Shown in pieces: positions 59,101 through 64,000 of a stretch of 64,000 nt of DNA. The notes beneath the pieces were generated by a model. That model was not told where the DNA came from. It made no database searches and saw only the letters and a program-made list of their open reading frames with translations. The stretch covers positions 8,255,331 through 8,319,330 of the forward strand of contig JAKCOZ010000003.1 of assembly GCA_022605955.1 (NCBI GenBank). The letters are read 5' to 3'. The translations under genes and the position numbers were made by a program. Within the stretch, counting starts at the first letter, position 1. Every line of letters starts with the position of its first letter. Source of the DNA: Rallus limicola. Taxonomy: Eukaryota; Chordata; Aves; Gruiformes; Rallidae.

Positions 59101-62100
59101 AGGAGAGGACCTTACTCACTGATGAATAGAGAAAACCTGCACCGGTCAATTTGTAGGGTAAGAGGCAGTTATCCTCCTCTCATTAGCCCACAAAATCATT
59201 TGTCAATCAATCAGTATAGAAATACTTACATACGTTAAATTCCTATCTGAGAGAACACCACCTGCTCATTTGTGTAAGATGTACAAGACTGCATGTTTTT
59301 AGGAGCTCGTGGGAGACTATCACTGTGTGTGCAAGTCAAACCTGGATGATAAGCAATCTCAGAAAAACAGCCGTATATAAATCTATCTTATATTTCCGAG
59401 AATGTCCAAAAGCATGGGGTAAATGTGCAAGTTATACAAAAAATATTCTGCATGAAAGATTGTTTCAGTTTCCTCTACTATGCATTCTGTGTAGGCCTAG
59501 AGATAGTTCGTAATCATGTGGGTTTTTCTCATGAGGTAATTAAAAAAACACTTGTAGTTTGCCATCAGTGAGGTCTTTACTGTGGCAGAAAGACAACTAA
59601 ATGTTTTTCTCTTCCCGAAGAACCAAACTTTCCCTCACAACACAAGAGATATACTCAGTATGATGCCACGGCAATCCCAGAAGTGAACTATTTATCTGCT
59701 GCACTGTATTTTCTAACCAGTTTCAGGTGTTCAGATAAAATGCTGTTTTTCGAAAGTCTGGCAACCATTTTAGGGCTACACAGTTGTCAGAAGGCAGACT
59801 TCAAGTGAAGATGGAGGTCTAAAAACAAAATATAAAAAATATTTCCTGCACTTGGTGGGACTGGATGAAAAAAGGGAAACTTGAATACATACAGATAAAC
59901 CTAAACTGTTATAAAAGTAGCTAAATCACTTCTTTCTTCCACACAAATAATTTTTCCTAAATCTTTTAAGAAGAACTGCAGGTTTTTCAGGTTTTATTTT
60001 TACCACTTTCACATGCTTACAGATGTAAAGTACACAGTAAAAGAGGAAATTCAGTGGAAAGACATAAAACAGAGGAAAAGCTGGTTTTCTTCTGAGAAAA
60101 ACAGATGGTAGAAACACAGCTTGCAGTTATTGCCTACCCCTTTCCTGACTAGAAACTCCAGTTGTCACTGACAACCAGTTGCCATTACACCCTTCCAGTA
60201 TTTGTCTTTCTTTCCATCCCTTCTTTGCCCCACGTGTCCAATATTTACTCCCATAGTTCTGAAGATTATAACTGAGGAATGCTTATGCTATGTATCTCAC
60301 CACAGTTACACATGCACTGTGACAAGGAAAGCAGATGTACATTAGGTTCAAGCTTTTTTTCCATGGAGCATCAATTTGGGATTATTCCTTCTACCCATTC
60401 ATAACAAAATTTCAATAAAATGTGTCTGCCCTGCTGCATTTGATTCAACCTCATCAGCTCCAGGTAACTCTGTAAGATTGTTTCCTTAAGCACACAGCAT
60501 TAGGGACACCAACACACAGCATATACAGAGCAGTAGGTCATAAGGCAGAACCTTGCAAACAGTTTAAATGTGTTCAGACACTTCTTAAATGTCTATTACT
60601 GTATAATGCAGAGACCCAGCAATGTAGACACTAAACATGTTGACTGAATTTTTTCTTAAAAAATCTATGAAGTGATATTATATAACATTTTTATAACAGC
60701 AGATCATTGCACAGAAACCACCTGCTTCTTTCCTCAAACACATGTCATCAGACCTGTCTCACATTTCTTCTTTTTTTGGGAGGGTCATCTATTTAATAAT
60801 TTATTAAAATTTGAGTTTTCAATTCCCCAGATCGAGTTTTTCAACCATACCTGTTGATATGAGGTTAACTGTAAGCACAGGGAGGTCTTTATTGTGTAGA
60901 TCCAGCATGGACCTGTTCTTTACTGAGAACAGCAGATTTTATGATATACAATCATTCAAGTCATCTATTAAACATATTCTAGGGTGACACTTACTGCTGA
61001 TGCAGTGCTTATTTGGCAAGGGGTTCCTCAATAATAGGAATAGATTGGTCTATTACAAACAAACCTCATTTTCCCATCTCTTATCAGCACAGGGCAAGAA
61101 TAATTGTGACAAATGCTATTTTAAACTTCTAAATTTGGCAGAGGGGTACACTGCCTTATTCAATTTAAATGCCACATTTTATAAAATTTTGCTGGTGTGG
61201 GGGATATGTATAGGCTATGTACTTCAGAGATTTGATGAATGAATTTTTATTTAAACCTTGTAAGGTCAATAAAATATTGAAATGAAAAAAAAAACCTCTA
61301 AAGGTCACAGCAGACAGCATTTCATGAAAAAACTGCCTATAAAAGTGGTAGAAGAAAAGCTCTATATTCCACTGCAGTAGAACCAGTGCCTGATTACCCC
61401 TGCTCTCACAATAATAGAGCTTACCAAAATTCCGGGATATCTCTGCTTGTGTTGTGATTCTGTTTCATAAGTATCTGCCTTTGATATGTATTTTGATGAA
61501 ACATCTTTTAATTCTGTCATAGATCTGCTTGGCTAGATGCTAAACTTCCCAATATCTAAAACAAATACATCAGTGTGCATTTACATAATATGTTTAGGAT
61601 CTCTTCAGGGCAGTGACCACCTAAATTAGACAAACATTTTACTTATAAAATAGCAATCAACCCAGCATGAAATGAGAAGTTTCTAGAGTTTAAACAAATT
61701 CAGATTCCCCAGGCAAATTGTGTCAGACAATGTGCCACAGTTCCCAGTGCTCAGAATGCACAGCACTCTCCTCTCTATTTAGCAGTGAGGAATTTCAGCA
61801 GTGTAAGAGGACCATAGTGATCTTCCAAGAGCAGCTAAGGCATGCTCCATTTGACTTCAAGCACATGTTTTCATCAAGACTAATAATCTATACAGCTTCC
61901 CAAAGTGTATTTGAAATTTCAGCCACAATAAACAAAATTCAGAACCTGGCCCAACTGGTGCTCAGGCTGCTACACTTAAAACACAGAGGCAACTGTGTCA
62001 TAGCAAGGCAACTTGAGTTTTATGCATTTTTTTAAGTATCTTGTTGCTGTGCTTACAATATCAGTACAGTGCTGTCATGCTCACAGTTCACCCCAATCTA

Positions 62101-62427
62101 ATCATACTCAGGCAATCTGCTACATAATACTCCTGGGGCTACCTCTGTTTCAGTCTTCCTCATTGTTCAAAATACCCTGTAGAGATGATTCCTCCAGGGG
62201 AAGTACAACGTGGGAAAGAGAAGGAAGAAAATAATTTAGAGCCTATACATACTGTTCTAGCTGAAATTAATAAGATGTGAGACATAATGTTCAGCTGCAT
62301 ATCCACAGGAGCTGCTTCTACGATGAAATTAAATTGAATCAATAAGCCATAACAGTCAAACAATTGCTAGGAAATAAACAGACAAGTTAATAATAGATCT
62401 AAGCATCTTTCAGGCATTAGGATTTCT
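53112..62427. other. AT-rich unique DNA, no gene recognised
   Basis: Over 9 kb without an identifiable transposon. Low-complexity items are a GTTT tract (57801-57823) and scattered poly(A/T) runs. The segment at about 58570-58670 is noted as a possible conserved non-coding element. Open frames up to about 105 codons (58050-58367 minus, 61718-62035 plus) have no recognisable domain. The GC-richer patch at 55160-55320 has no promoter or exon features that I can defend. Confidence 0.5.
57801..57823. repeat. (GTTT)n microsatellite
   Basis: About five GTTT/ATTT units in unique DNA. Confidence 0.75.
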
Positions 62428-62434
62428 TGAAAAA

Positions 62435-62488
62435 GGCCAGAAGGAGGATCAGGGCCAGAAGGAGGATTAGGGCAAGAAGGAGCATCCA
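62435..62488 (+). repeat. Three tandem 18-bp units at the CR1 5' truncation point
   Basis: GGCCAGAAGGAGGATCAG, GGCCAGAAGGAGGATTAG and GGCAAGAAGGAGCATCCA follow each other without a gap. Other CR1 copies have this segment, which encodes GQKED, only once (for example at 5999-6016). The unit is a multiple of three, so the frame would not be shifted by it, though the second unit ends in a TAG. Confidence 0.88.
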
Positions 62489-62533
62489 GGGAACTACAGG
62501 CCTGTCAGTCTGACCTCAGTCCTGGGGAAGATC

Positions 62534-63766
62534 ATGAAGACGGTCATCTTGGAAATTATCATGCAGCACATGCATGATGGCCAGGGGATCAGACCTAGTC
62601 AGCATGGGTTTACAAAAGGTAGATCCTCTCAAACTAACTTGATCGCCTTCTATGACAAGGTGACTCACTTAATGGGCAAGGGGAAGGCTGTGGATGTGGT
62701 CTACCTAGACTTCAGTAAAGCCTTTGACACAGTTTCTCACAGCATTCTGAGAAACTGGCTGCCACTAGCCTGGAGAGGTGGACCCTCTGCTGGGTTAAAA
62801 ACTGTCTGGATGGACGGGCCCAAAGGGTGGTGGTAAATGGAACACAATCCAGCTGGAGGCGGGTCATGAGTGGCATCCCCCAGGGCTCAGTTCTGGGTCC
62901 AGTCTTGTTCAACATCTTTATCAATGACCTAGATGAATGTATTGAATGTTCCCTCAATAAGTTTGCAGATGACACTAAACTAGGAGGAAGTGTTGATCTG
63001 CCTGAGGGTAGGGAGGGTCTTCAGAGGAATCTGAACAGACTGGACTGATGAGCTGAGACCAATGGGATGAAGTTTAACAAGGCCAAGTGTAGAGTGCTGC
63101 ACATGGGACATAACAACCCCATGCAGTGCTACAGGCCTGGAGGAGAGTGGCTGGAGAGCTGTCAGGCAGAGAAGGACCTGGGGGTGTTGGGTGACTGCAG
63201 AATGAATATGAGCTAGTAGTGTGCCCAGGCGGCCAGGAAGGCCAATGGCATCTTGGCTTGTATCAAAAACAGTATGGGCAGTAGGTCTAGGGAAGTAATT
63301 GTGCCCCTGTACTTGGCATTGGTGAAGGCTGCACCTTGAGTCCTGTGTCCAGTTCTGGGCTCCTCACCATAAGAAGGACATTGAGGTCCTTGAGTGAGTC
63401 CAGAGAAGGGCAACCAGGCTGGTGAAGGGGCTGAAGGGTAAATCATATGAGGAGCGGCTGAGCGAGCTGGGGCTGTTTGGCTTGGAGAAGAGGAGGCTGA
63501 GGGGAGACCTTATCACCACCTACAAACACCTGAAGGGTGGTTGTAGAGAGTTGGGCAATGGTCTCTTCAGCCAGGTGACAGGAGATAGGACAAGGGGAAA
63601 TGGCACAAAGCTGAGCCAGGGCAGGTTTAGATTGGACATTAGAAAAAAAATTTTTACTGAAAGAATTGTCAGGGCCTGTAACAGGCTGCCTAGGGATGTG
63701 GTTGAGTCACCTTCCCTGGATGTGTTTAAAATAAGTGTAGTTGAGGTACTTACGGATATGGTTTAG
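62534..63766 (+). pseudogene. CR1 ORF2 reverse transcriptase remnant with intact FADD
   Basis: The frame 62534-62836 holds RPSQHGFTKGRSSQTNLIAF and motif [18 protein letters not shown] with its catalytic aspartate. A frameshift in the segment after it moves the reading to 62827-63048, which carries [20 protein letters not shown] and the FADD motif C (62962-62973). That frame stops at a TGA (63046-63048) where other copies have CGA, a typical CpG-to-TpG change. A further frame at 63422-63766 holds the C-terminal [20 protein letters not shown] and [13 protein letters not shown] blocks. Despite intact catalytic residues it cannot make a continuous protein, and it lacks the endonuclease. Confidence 0.9.
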
Positions 63767-63838
63767 CTTAGGACAGGAGCAGTTAGACTTGATGATCTTA
63801 AAGGTCTTTTCCACCCTTGTGATTCTGTGATTCTGTGA

Positions 63839-64000
63839 ATACACCTTAAGATACCAAACAGAATGGATTCTTCAAGTAAGAGTGAAAAACCTTTACAAGG
63901 ACATCATTTCTCATTTTTTCATTCCTCATTTTTCATGTTTCTTTTGAAATGAATTGTGGTTTTCTTTTTTTTTTTTTTTTTTCCTCCCAAAGTTTCAAGC
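63839..64000. other. Short flank with poly(T) run
   Basis: Unique sequence after the CR1 tail, with 18 consecutive T at 63965-63982. No retroposon body is visible before the window ends. Confidence 0.6.

Larger units (their letters stand above)
62428..63838 (+). mobile_element. CR1 LINE, 5'-truncated, relatively well preserved
   Basis: Starts at the KGQKED segment just before the first reverse-transcriptase block and runs to a GATTCTGTGATTCTGTGA tail at 63820-63838. It is probably the youngest-looking long copy here: the motif blocks are nearly intact, and much of the damage is a stop consistent with CpG decay plus a few frameshifts. The 5' end carries three tandem 18-bp units (62435-62488) that normally occur once. 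It shares its subfamily with the minus-strand copies at 50721 and 52632. No convincing target-site duplication was found. Confidence 0.92.

Noticed and set aside
62435..62488. Short regular repeats that could suggest a CRISPR-like array
   Set aside because: The units are contiguous with no spacers and are simply a multiplied piece of CR1 coding sequence in a vertebrate genome.

Overview
This window looks like a stretch of bird nuclear genome. No host protein-coding gene, tRNA, rRNA or CRISPR array can be supported in it. The avian assignment rests on ten or more CR1 LINE copies, several ending in the ATTCTATG- or GATTCTGT-type 3' tail typical of bird and reptile CR1, and on two solo LTRs whose sequence I recognise from memory as avian ERVL-type. 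The rest is AT-rich single-copy DNA with short microsatellites and no ORF with recognisable domains. It is best read as an intergenic desert or part of a very long intron. The species cannot be fixed from the sequence alone.

Layout. 1-4289 is AT-rich DNA. A long, decayed plus-strand CR1 (about 4290-7346) carries remnants of the ORF2 endonuclease and reverse transcriptase. After 1.8 kb of unique DNA comes a second plus-strand CR1 (about 9115-11025), truncated at its 5' end. From 11 to 34.5 kb, unique DNA is broken by a minus-strand CR1 tail (15104-15600), an older plus-strand CR1 (20003-20458), a minus-strand CR1 abutting an ERVL-type solo LTR (21937-22250 and 22251-22820), and a plus-strand CR1 that runs into a pyrimidine tract (26283-26810). 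A long, GC-richer ERVL-type LTR with an internal tandem duplication lies at about 34570-35861. From 36 to 46 kb there is almost nothing recognisable. A 39-bp CR1 tail (46256-46294), an old internally deleted minus-strand CR1 (47105-47700) and two minus-strand CR1 copies of one subfamily (50721-51414 and 52632-53111) follow. The last 9 kb of unique DNA ends in a plus-strand CR1 (62428-63838) of the same tail type.

All retrotransposon reading frames are broken. The copies share ORF2 architecture (APE endonuclease, linker, reverse transcriptase, C-terminal segment, short 3' UTR), but none can be autonomous. The most informative details are at insertion junctions: a 16-bp near-perfect target-site duplication around one CR1, a three-fold 18-bp duplication at the 5' truncation point of another, and a roughly 170-bp tandem duplication inside an LTR. 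I did not find a new biological system.
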